DNA from: an uncultured cyanobacterium
Lineage (GTDB): Bacteria; Cyanobacteriota; Cyanobacteriia; CACIAM-69d
Direction of reading: 5' to 3'
Assembly (NCBI GenBank): GCA_937894105.1
Contig: CALCTI010000377.1
Coordinates: 1 to 11,705 of the forward strand
DNA: 11,705 nt
Part shown: piece by piece, positions 1-6,417 of the stretch
Position numbering within the stretch: position 1 is the first letter of the stretch
How the letters are laid out: each line of letters starts with the position of its first letter
Notes under the pieces: generated by a model
What the model was told of the DNA's origin: nothing
The model's input: only the letters and a program-made list of their open reading frames with translations
The model's database searches: none
Position numbers and translations under genes: made by a program

Positions 1-15
1 CCCTGCCCACTTCCA

Positions 16-111
16 TCAAGCCTGCACCAGAATCAGGTAATCTTCGACGGTGCGATCAGCGACCTCACCTTTCAGATACTGCGAAAACGCTTCTGCTAAG
101 TTGGCATCTAC
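16..111 (-). pseudogene. C-terminal tail of an unidentified protein (remnant)
   Basis: Read on the minus strand, positions 111 to 16 encode 31 residues ending in a TGA stop (VDANLAEAFSQYL... then DRTVEDYLILVQA). The composition looks like real coding sequence: amphipathic, acidic, with GC-rich third positions. I do not recognise the family. The frame is closed by TAA at 114-112, exactly where YjbQ homology begins on the other strand. This fits the last 30 or so codons of a gene that was once divergent to yjbQ, with the 5' ends of both removed by one deletion. The stretch is short, so chance coding cannot be excluded. Confidence 0.25.
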
Positions 112-113
112 TT

Positions 114-347
114 AGTCTGGAGACTTTTTTGGGAAGATTGGTGCCTGAGGGTGACGGTTATCGTCATAGTATGGAAGGCCCAGATGATATGCCTGCCCAT
201 ATTCGTACTGCTTTGACCCAGACTTCGGAGCAAATTCCGATTAATCAAGGACGGCTTGCGTTGGGGACTTGGCAAGGGGTCTATTTATGGGAACATCGTC
301 AGCGGGGACAATCTCGTGATGTGGTGGTGCATATTGTTGGGGGTTAA
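114..347 (+). pseudogene. YjbQ/UPF0047 family protein, N-terminally truncated
   Basis: Residues LETFLGRLVPEGDGYRH, EGPDDMPAHIRTALTQTS and GRLALGTWQGVYLWEHR are the conserved C-terminal half of the YjbQ (UPF0047) family, to which secondary thiamine-phosphate synthase activity has been assigned. Family members have about 138-150 residues; only about 75 are here. The N-terminal half (the part leading to the usual QENADPDV-type motif) is not found in any frame upstream. Similarity starts at about position 114. The only start-like codon near it is TTG at 129, with no convincing ribosome binding site. The frame stays open to the left edge of the window, but the upstream translation does not look like this family. 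The fragment lacks half the fold and is probably inactive. Confidence 0.75.
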
Positions 348-403
348 AGGCATTATGGAGTTACGTTTAGTGGGTGCTGTCGCCTTGAAAAGAGGAGGAT
401 GCG

Positions 404-766
404 GTGAGTAAGGTGTTAGTGGTCGATGACAGCCCAACTATGCGCAAGATGATTGCGGCATTGCTACAGCAGCACGGTATGGCGGTGGCGGTGGCTCAGG
501 ATGGTCGCGAAGCACAGGATCAGTTTGCATCGGTGCAGCCAGATTTGGTGATTACAGATATTGTGATGCCGAATATGAACGGCTACGAGTTTTGTCGGTG
601 GCTTAAGTCCGATGCGGCTCGGAAGCATATTCCGGTGGTGCTTTGTACAAGCAAGGCTGAGGAATTTGACCGCTATTGGGGGATGAAACAGGGGGCGGAT
701 GCGTATATTGCCAAGCCGTTTCAGCCTGATGAATTAATTGATACGGTGAGGCAGCTTTTGCCGTAG
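404..766 (+). CDS. PilH/CheY-like single-domain response regulator
   Basis: This 120-residue protein is a complete receiver domain with no output domain. It shows the acidic pair D8-D9, the phospho-acceptor D52 in VITDIVMP, T82 and K104 in AKPF, which are the five canonical receiver positions. The segment RYWGMKQGADAY resembles PilH-type receivers of twitching-motility and phototaxis chemosensory pathways more than flagellar CheY, so a role in type IV pilus signalling is likely but not proven. The start is GTG at 404, five bases after a strong AGGAGG (393-398). It follows the yjbQ remnant by 56 bases. No pilG, cheW, mcp or cheA partner gene is visible next to it. Confidence 0.9.
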   Translation: MSKVLVVDDSPTMRKMIAALLQQHGMAVAVAQDGREAQDQFASVQPDLVITDIVMPNMNGYEFCRWLKSDAARKHIPVVLCTSKAEEFDRYWGMKQGADAYIAKPFQPDELIDTVRQLLP

Positions 767-930
767 TTTTTGCCTTTGTTGTCAGTTGTTCTGCAAATAA
801 TGAAAATAATAAATGTCAAGAATAAGGCTTTAAAAGGTAGGGCTTTAGTTTCGGCGAGTTAAGGTCATTCTTCTAACGTTTTCATCGTTGTTTTCTGCAC
901 TAGTTTTTTAAGTATTGATTTAGGGTTTTA

Positions 931-1902
931 ATGCCTAGATTTCTTCCAGTTTTAAGCGTGTTTTCTTCGGGAAAGGTGGCGATTGGGCTTGCTGCGGCGT
1001 TGGCTGCGGCTGGCGTTGGGGTGATGCCGGGGCGATCGCTTGCCCAAGCGGTGCGTCCTTACACGCCAAATTTGAATCCCCCATCGGTGCAGCAAGATGG
1101 GCTGTCGCTGTTTGAGGAGGCGGGACAGTTGGCCCAGCTCGGGCGATATGAGTTGGCCTTGCCTCGGGCGAAGATTGCGGCGCAGCTATTGCCAGATGAT
1201 GTGCGGTTGATGCGGTTGTTGGGAGGGTTGCTGTTGCAGCAGGGGGAGCTGGGTCAGGCGGTAGAAGTGTTGGAGCGGGCCAAGGCGGCGGGCGAGGGGG
1301 AAGAGGCAAATACGGTGGTGTTGTTTGCTCTGGGCTCGGCCTATGGTCAGCAGCGGCGCTATGAGTTGGCGATCGCCACGTTGGAGGAAGGGTTGAAAGA
1401 GGAGCCGGATGAGCTGACCGGGCGTTTTGATCTGGGCAATGCTTATTGGATGACCGGGAAGTTGACCAATGCGTTGGAACAGTACGAGCAAATTTTGGCG
1501 CAGGACGCGGAGTTTTGGCCGGCGGTCAACAATATTGGCTTGGTGCGCTACGAACAGGGTGATGTGTCTCAGGCGATCGCCCAGTGGAAGCAGGCGCGAA
1601 CCTTTAATGAGACGGCTGCGGAGCCCCAGTTGGCGATCGCCGTTGCCAATTATCGCCGGTACGATTGTGCTGAAGTGCAAAATCGTTCGTCGGCGGTATG
1701 TCGAAATAGTATTGCGGAGGGGCGAACGGCGATTAATCGGGAGCCGCCCTATTCCACGGTGGAGCATTTGGTGCTGAATCTGTGGGGCAAAATGTTAATT
1801 GAAGATGCGAAAACGTTTTTTAATGATGCTCAGGTGCGATCGCTGATCAACGAAATTAATGGCGTTGATTCCACCGGCGCCCCCCCTAGTTTGATTCCGT
1901 AA
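931..1902 (+). CDS. TPR-repeat protein with signal peptide
   Basis: The 323-residue product starts with a basic/hydrophobic leader (residues about 12-40, ending SLAQA before VRPYTP), which fits a Sec signal peptide and export to the periplasm or thylakoid lumen. Residues about 57-228 hold four to five tetratricopeptide repeats, with clear units at LFALGSAYGQQRRYELAIATL, GRFDLGNAYWMTGKLTNALEQY and AVNNIGLVRYEQGDVSQAIAQW. TPRs are protein-protein scaffolds. The C-terminal part (residues 229-323) is not TPR and has two cysteines, C246 and C257, which could form a disulfide outside the cytoplasm. Three HIP1 octamers fall inside repeats. The ATG at 931 has only a weak AGGG upstream. The 3' end overlaps the convergent channel gene by 17 bases. 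The partner is unknown. Confidence 0.85.
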   Translation: MPRFLPVLSVFSSGKVAIGLAAALAAAGVGVMPGRSLAQAVRPYTPNLNPPSVQQDGLSLFEEAGQLAQLGRYELALPRAKIAAQLLPDDVRLMRLLGGLLLQQGELGQAVEVLERAKAAGEGEEANTVVLFALGSAYGQQRRYELAIATLEEGLKEEPDELTGRFDLGNAYWMTGKLTNALEQYEQILAQDAEFWPAVNNIGLVRYEQGDVSQAIAQWKQARTFNETAAEPQLAIAVANYRRYDCAEVQNRSSAVCRNSIAEGRTAINREPPYSTVEHLVLNLWGKMLIEDAKTFFNDAQVRSLINEINGVDSTGAPPSLIP

Positions 1903-3061
1903 GGTGGGGTTTGGGCTTACGAGGATCGTGGGCATTGGGCGACAGTTGTTGGGGGGATGGACCCTGGCGGTTTCCGTTGACGGGCGGGTCTAAATAAATG
2001 GTTTGGGACGGGTAAGCAAACTCAATATTGCGTGATTTAAAAGCATCCCAAATGGCAAAGTTAATTTGCTGTTGGATGTTCATATAAATAAGGTAGTCGC
2101 TGTCTAATACGTAGTAAACCGTTTCAAAATCCAGACTCGACGCACCGTAAGAGGCGAAGTGCGATCGCACAAATTCAGTGTTTTCAATTGCTTCGATTAT
2201 CTCTTGAATGACGCGAGGGATTTCTATCAGCTTTTCCCGCGTTGTATCGTAAATAACCCCCAAAGAAAAAACCACTTGCCGCCGCTTCATTTCCTGAAAA
2301 TTCTGGATTTTAGCACTGGTTAAATATTGGTTGGGAAACACTAATTGTTCCCCGGAAATACTTTCTAGGCGGGTGGTTTTAATGCCAATATGTTTTACAG
2401 TTCCAGCATAGTCGTCGACCACAATAAAATCGCCAATAGAAAAGGGCACATCCAAAACAATGGCGAAGTAGCTAAATAAATCTTGCAATAGTCCCTGGGA
2501 GGCTAGGGCGATCGCAATCCCCCCGATCCCCAAACTGGCCACAACGGCCGACAAATCGTAACCTAAGTTTTGCAGTAAAAAGACAATACCAACAGCCCAT
2601 AAAACCACTCGAATTGCGGGTGAAATAAGGTTAACCTTTGCCTTATTTCTTTCGCGTTTTTCAGGAGCATAGCGATTAGGAGCATAGTAAAATCCAAGGC
2701 TATATTCAATTAATTGCTGGACGCCTAAAATACAGCAAATAGCCACCACAATAGCGCCAGAAGCATCAAGGGCTGTCGCCAAGGTTGGATTCAGTTTTAA
2801 GCTTTGGAAACTTGCATAGATAATGCCAAAGTACAAAACGGGCAACACCGTTAAGTCCAGCACTTTGACAAAAACATCATCCCCTTGAAACTGGCTATCT
2901 CTGGTGAAGCGCCGAATCTTCCTGAGACCAAATCGGTGGAACAAGCTTATTAGTATTAATCCGCTAATAAGGCTGATTAATACTATGAAATAACTACCCA
3001 AAGGATTATCAAACAGCCTTAATTGCAGTATTTCATTGGCTTTTTGCACAAAGTAGCCCAT
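1886..3061 (-). CDS. MscS-family mechanosensitive ion channel
   Basis: This 391-residue membrane protein would act as a tension-gated or small-conductance channel in the inner membrane. Hydrophobic segments lie at residues about 24-46, 69-88, 98-126 and 143-166. They are followed by the pore-lining helix signature VVASLGIGGIAIALASQG (173-190) and LLQDLFSYFAIVLDVPFSIGDFI, then the beta domain with GTVKHIGIKTTRLES and the VFPNQYL motif (241-247), all typical of the MscS family. The C-terminal tail is proline-rich and polar. The start ATG (3061) has an AAGGA four bases upstream. The last codons overlap the convergent TPR gene. It is downstream of the RNase gene on the same strand but separated from it by a miniature element, so it may have its own promoter. 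Confidence 0.93.
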   Translation of the reverse strand: MGYFVQKANEILQLRLFDNPLGSYFIVLISLISGLILISLFHRFGLRKIRRFTRDSQFQGDDVFVKVLDLTVLPVLYFGIIYASFQSLKLNPTLATALDASGAIVVAICCILGVQQLIEYSLGFYYAPNRYAPEKRERNKAKVNLISPAIRVVLWAVGIVFLLQNLGYDLSAVVASLGIGGIAIALASQGLLQDLFSYFAIVLDVPFSIGDFIVVDDYAGTVKHIGIKTTRLESISGEQLVFPNQYLTSAKIQNFQEMKRRQVVFSLGVIYDTTREKLIEIPRVIQEIIEAIENTEFVRSHFASYGASSLDFETVYYVLDSDYLIYMNIQQQINFAIWDAFKSRNIEFAYPSQTIYLDPPVNGNRQGPSPQQLSPNAHDPRKPKPHLTESN

Positions 3062-3386
3062 TATGTCCTTTTTGTTGAACTAACCCATCGCCCCTAACGT
3101 AGCTAAACGCAGCCCTTTTGAATTCAGCCCCTAGGGCGTGTCATCAATTAAACTTCAGAAGCCTTGTGCAGTGGGAAGTACACGCCCTTTCAAATAAAAA
3201 ATACTAGGGGCTGAAACCCTTGCAGCTATTGAATTTGAGATTTAATTGATGACAGCTCCTAATGTTTTATTGGTGCGATCACCCTTTCCCTGAGCGCGCC
3301 AAGCTGTGGGGTACTTAGGGAAGCTTCTTGCCTTTCTTCTAGTCGTTATTGACTTCTAGTCGTTATGATGGCTCACCCGGTGCTTC
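3062..3386. other. Gene-free stretch between mscS and the RNase gene
   Basis: I see no coding sequence here. The stretch contains a 126-bp miniature inverted-repeat element (3134-3259) and, to its right, a pair of identical 14-bp repeats inside an imperfect inverted repeat. Left of the element, CAGCCCC-TA (3125-3133) resembles the right end of the same element family and may be the remnant of another copy. No clear promoter for the channel gene can be picked out. Confidence 0.6.
3134..3259 (+). mobile_element. Miniature inverted-repeat element, copy 1 (126 bp, TA target)
   Basis: The ends are GGGCGTGTCATCAATTAAAC and, read inward from the other side, GGAGCTGTCATCAATTAAAT, so the terminal inverted repeats are about 20 bp with the outer 7 bp diverged and the next 13 bp identical. 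The element is flanked by TA on both sides (3132-3133 and 3260-3261). It has no coding capacity. A second copy of identical length lies at 5491-5616 in the opposite orientation, with most positions identical across its full length. TA duplication is the mark of IS630/Tc1-mariner-type transposases, so this is probably a MITE mobilised by such an enzyme encoded elsewhere. Confidence 0.88.
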
Positions 3387-3391
3387 CTAAG
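3314..3391. repeat. 14-bp tandem pair inside an imperfect inverted repeat
   Basis: CTTCTAGTCGTTAT occurs at 3336-3349 and again at 3353-3366 (period 17). The pair is enclosed by CTTAGGGAAGC (3314-3324) and GCTTCCTAAG (3382-3391), an inverted repeat with one extra base. The right arm covers the stop codon of the RNase gene. The RNA could fold into a stem of about 10 bp with a long loop at the 3' end of the RNase transcript. There is no T-run, so it is not a classical terminator. Confidence 0.6.
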
Positions 3392-4745
3392 TGATCGTTG
3401 CTGTTTCTGGGGTTACTTCCTGAAACTGAATGGCATCCTGACGGGGATCGGCATAGGCGACCTGTAGATTGAGGCGATCGCCCAACTCCACGTCCCGCTT
3501 AAAGCGCATGGTTAATTCCAACCCCAAGTCTTCAATTAAAATGCTGCCAAAGCCCTCATCCTCGCGAATCCAGCGCAGCATGAGCGCCGTCCAAACTTCA
3601 TCCGAGTGGCGGCGTAAATATTCCAGCGCCCAGTAGCGATTGGTTTGGCGCTCCACCAGCACCGATTCGTAGGCGGTGGTCCCGGTCATTTGCAACAGCT
3701 CTTGCATGGCTTCGCGAGAAAAGGGCAGCTCGTCCCCCCGCAGGTGAGCCTTGATTTGGAAATGGGTGATCAGGTCGTTGTAGCGGCGGATGGGGGAGGT
3801 GGCTTGGGTGTAGAAATCTAGGGCGAGGCTGGCGTGGCGACCGGGACTAATGGTGGTTTCGCTGCGGGGCATACACCGCCGCAGGGCACAGGCGCGAACA
3901 GGCCCCGGCGGCAGCAGCAGCAGCTCTTCTTCCGGCGGCAATTCGGGCTGGGGCTGGGCCCGGAACGGCAGGGGAATTTGATGGCTTTGACCGTAGCGGG
4001 CGGCCACTTCCCCGGTGAGAATCATCATTTCCGCCACCAGATACCGCGAGTTGGAATCCTCCAGCAGCTCCACGCTCACGTCATCGTCCTTCACCTTGAT
4101 GGACGATTCGGGCATATCGATCACGATCGCCCCTTGGGTACGCCGCCACTGTTCCCGCAGCTTGGACCATTTGCCCAAACTTTGTAATTCTGATTCAGCG
4201 GTGATCCCCAGCTGGAGCATTTCATCCACATCGTCGTAGGTGAGGCGATAGGTGGGCTTTACAGTGCTGGGGTGAATTTCGTAGGAGTCCACCGCCCCGT
4301 CGTCATCCAGCACACTGCCAACGCTGAGGGCACAGCACTGCTGCCCCTGCACCAAACTCATGGGTCCAGAGGCCAGCTCAAAGGGGAACATGGGAATAGA
4401 GCCGGTGGGGAGATAGACCGTCGTTACTCGGCGGCGGGCTTCCAGATCCAGGGTGTCGCCGAGGGTAAGCCAACGGGTGGGATCGGCAATGTGAACCCAA
4501 ATTTTTTCGCGCCCGTCCTCCAAAATTTCAATGCTGAGCCCATCATCAATTTCTCGGGTGCTTTCGTCGTCGATGGTGTACAGCTTCAGATGGGTTAGAT
4601 CTAAGCGATTTTCCCCGTCGGGATCGGGGGGAGGATTTTTGGCAAGGGGGTGCACCACATCGAGGACCTTGGCGGAAAAGCGACTCGGCAATTTGGCGCG
4701 ACGGGCGTGTAGATTTTCATGGACACTCCAAACCCCTAGCTGCAC
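3387..4745 (-). pseudogene. RNase II/R-family exoribonuclease, 3' fragment (catalytic RNB domain)
   Basis: This frame holds the catalytic part of a 3'-to-5' exoribonuclease of the RNB family. Residues 57-70 (TIDDESTREIDDGL) are the metal-binding aspartate cluster; the position matching E. coli RNase II D207 is Glu here. TSPIRRYNDLITH is the RNB signature near the C-terminal third, and a small S1-like barrel (about the last 60 residues, DRLNLQVAYADP) follows. LGVWSVHENL at the start is the linker that in homologues continues directly from the upstream fragment. The open frame begins at GTG 4745 without a ribosome binding site and overlaps the upstream frame by 10 bases. The gene is therefore broken by a frameshift near 4740-4776. 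Joined, the parts give about 660 residues, the normal size. Translational coupling at the overlap could still give a separate catalytic polypeptide. Confidence 0.85.
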
Positions 4746-5374
4746 CAGGAAATCAGCAAGTCTAGCGCAGCCCCCCGGTTTTTCATGTCGTCCCCTTGCA
4801 CCACAAACCGCTCGATTAATTCAATACGGCTGCGGTAAGCGGGGTCTGCGAAAGCGTCCTCTGCGCTAATTTCTTGGGCTCTCACCTGGGCGATCACCTG
4901 TAAAAAACCTTCCTGTTCACGGGCTCGCTGCTCCGCCATTTCCTGTTGATGGCGCATTTCGGCCACCTGGTTCCGGGGGCGGGGTTCGTAGCGATCGCCC
5001 TTCTGCTTAAAAAATAATTTATCGGTACTTAGCAAGGTGTGGGCCGCATAGCAAGGCACCGTACCGTCGTCAGAAAACAGCACCTCCGCCAGCTTTTTGG
5101 GCGTTGTGGACCCCCCATCATCCACCAGCAGCTCCCAGGCCACCTCCAGGTTCTCAGGATCAAGAAAATCCTCCAGCTCCCCTTTGAACGCCTTCACTTT
5201 GGCAGCGGTATAGGGCTGGTCGGTAATGGCGTAGGTCACATCCTTGGGGCGAATGGTGTGAGCTTTTTCCGTTTCGTCGATGACAATCCAGTATTTTTTG
5301 CCCTCGGGGCGGTCGGCGATCGCCAGCACATAGGTATCCTCAAGGCGAAACTCAACCAGATTTCCCTTTTCCAT
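4736..5374 (-). pseudogene. RNase II/R-family exoribonuclease, 5' fragment (N-terminal RNA-binding part)
   Basis: The 212 residues are the N-terminal portion of the cyanobacterial RNB-type ribonuclease: a small barrel (residues about 1-50, MEKGNLVEFRLEDTYVLAIA) then a charged helical region with a glutamine/glutamate-rich stretch (about 145-160) and ERFVVQGDDMKNRGAALDLL near the end. The start ATG at 5374 is supported by AAGGGG six bases upstream. The frame ends at TAG 4736-4738, just where homologues continue into LGVWSVHENL, which is present in the next frame. A G6 tract (C6 on the plus strand, 4771-4776) lies 26 bases before the overlap. One extra G there would join the frames without a stop. 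It lies downstream of rpsR, the conserved cyanobacterial order. Confidence 0.85.
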
Positions 5375-5437
5375 AACGCCCCTTTGGCTCCGGTCTCCGT
5401 GTCTTGTTGCAATGTTTCAGCTTAAAGTTACCAAAAT

Positions 5438-5478
5438 AAATGGCACAGAAAGTTGGTCCTTAACTCTCCGTGCCATTT
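5438..5478 (-). terminator. Strong hairpin after rpsR, candidate terminator or attenuator
   Basis: The arms are 5438-5454 and 5462-5478 with a 7-base loop. In minus-strand RNA all 17 positions pair (two as G-U). In plus-strand RNA the same two positions would be A-C mismatches, so the structure is suited to the transcript that leaves rpsR. The trailing sequence on that strand is UAUUUUGG, only moderately U-rich, so termination may be partial. It could separate ribosomal-protein expression from the RNase gene, which starts 64 bases further on. The element at 5491-5616 sits between rpsR and this hairpin. Confidence 0.6.
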
Positions 5479-5490
5479 CCCTTGCGCTTA

Positions 5491-5616
5491 GGGGCTGTCA
5501 TCAATTAAATTTCATACCCACGCGCGGTAAGGGCTTTAGCCCCCAGCATTTTTTGTGTTTCAGGGGGCGTACTTCCCACTGCGTAAGGCTTCTGGAGTTT
5601 AATTGATGACACGCCC
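5491..5616 (-). mobile_element. Miniature inverted-repeat element, copy 2 (126 bp, TA target)
   Basis: This is the same family as the element at 3134-3259 but inverted relative to it. The left end here is GGGGCTGTCATCAATTAAAT and the right end is the complement of GGGCGTGTCATCAATTAAAC. TA flanks it at 5489-5490 and 5617-5618. The length is exactly 126 bp, as in copy 1. Shared internal blocks include CAGAAGCCTT and GCAGTGGGAAGTAC in the orientation of copy 1. It is inserted between rpsR and the RNase gene inside what is normally a compact operon, and has no reading frame of its own. Confidence 0.88.
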
Positions 5617-5649
5617 TAGGTAACTGAAGTATTGACGCTTCCTGATTAA

Positions 5650-5865
5650 TTACGCTTCTTGATTAATGAAGGGCAACAGGGCCAGCAAACGGGCACGCTT
5701 TACAGCCATGGTTAGGCGGCGCTGTTGCTTAGCGGTTAAACCGGTTACGCGACGGGGTAAAATCTTGCCGCGCTCGGTGATGAAGCGGCGAAGCAGATCC
5801 ACATCTTTGTAGTCAATGGGCTCATCGGGCTTAAGGGGTGATACGCGGCGACGATAATAGGCCAT
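5650..5865 (-). CDS. rpsR: 30S ribosomal protein S18
   Basis: The 71-residue basic protein is complete S18, a component of the small-subunit platform that pairs with S6. Diagnostic segments are IDYKDVDLLRRFITERGKILPRR and TGLTAKQQRRLTMAVKRARLLALLPF. The length is normal for cyanobacteria. It begins at ATG 5865, 125 bases after the L33 gene on the same strand. There is no good Shine-Dalgarno, and the leader is A/T-rich with the near-palindrome CTTAAGAACTTAA. It is normally co-transcribed with rpmG and, in cyanobacteria, with a downstream RNB-type ribonuclease; here a miniature element and a hairpin lie between rpsR and that gene. Confidence 0.97.
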   Translation of the reverse strand: MAYYRRRVSPLKPDEPIDYKDVDLLRRFITERGKILPRRVTGLTAKQQRRLTMAVKRARLLALLPFINQEA

Positions 5866-5990
5866 GGGCTTAAGAACTTAAATTTGAAAAACTAAAAACA
5901 ACTGGGCGGTATGTATTTTGCCGTGCGGATTGAGACGAGCAAAGTGTGCCGTGCAGAGACGAGCGATCGCGATGCCTTTTCCAGCTACGA

Positions 5991-6185
5991 CTACTTGGTT
6001 TCTTTGTGGTCTGTGTGGCGATTGCAATGGGAGCAAAATTTCTTTAGCTCCATGCGACCGGTGGTGTTACGGCGGTTTTTCTGGGTGGTGTAGCGAGACA
6101 CGCCAGGGGAACGCTTATTGGTATTGGTTCGGCACTCGGTGCATTCCAGGGTAATCACGATGCGAACATCTTTACTTTTAGCCAC
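5991..6185 (-). CDS. rpmG: 50S ribosomal protein L33 (zinc-ribbon form)
   Basis: The protein is 64 residues, MAKSKDVRIVITLECTECR..., with two CxxC pairs (ECTEC and FCSHC), so it is the zinc-binding form of L33 in the large subunit near the E site. KRSPGVSRYTTQKNRRNTT is diagnostic. I place the start at GTG 6185 rather than at the upstream in-frame GTG 6194. AAGGAG lies eight bases before 6185, whereas it runs directly into the upstream GTG, and the resulting N-terminus MAKSKD matches the family. It heads the L33-S18 pair. The 232 bases upstream, back to the RDD gene, presumably hold its promoter, but I cannot pick one confidently. Confidence 0.95.
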   Translation of the reverse strand: MAKSKDVRIVITLECTECRTNTNKRSPGVSRYTTQKNRRNTTGRMELKKFCSHCNRHTDHKETK

Positions 6186-6200
6186 GGTTGGCACTCCTTT
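6183..6200 (-). promoter_or_regulatory. Ribosome binding site deciding the rpmG start
   Basis: On the minus strand the sequence reads AAGGAG-TGCCAACC-GTG. The Shine-Dalgarno overlaps the first possible GTG (6194) and is spaced eight bases from the second (6185), so translation should begin at the second. Confidence 0.75.
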
Positions 6201-6417
6201 TTTGCTGCTATGGACAACTGCGAATCACAGGGACCACCGAAGGCGACACCAAAATTGGCACCCTAAACCTGGGGTGATACAGCGATTGGAATTTAACTGG
6301 GATTTCTTTTGGGCGACGCTTTGGACGGATTCCAGAACGCGGAAAACCAGTAAGAAAAATCGGCGCAACTTCACCCTAGTAAGAACTTTTCTTAAGGGCA
6401 AAATTTTGCGCAGGGGC

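Noticed and set aside
355..411. 18-codon frame before the response regulator
   Set aside because: It overlaps the regulator start and contains its Shine-Dalgarno; it could be a leader peptide, but nothing supports this.
935..1309. 124-residue minus-strand proline/alanine-rich frame opposite the TPR signal peptide region
   Set aside because: The composition is explained by the reversed GC-rich leader and there is no ribosome binding site or family match.
1186..1767. 193-residue minus-strand open frame inside the TPR gene
   Set aside because: It is antisense to a well-supported coding sequence, rich in H/R/L from reversed GC-rich codons, with no recognisable motif.
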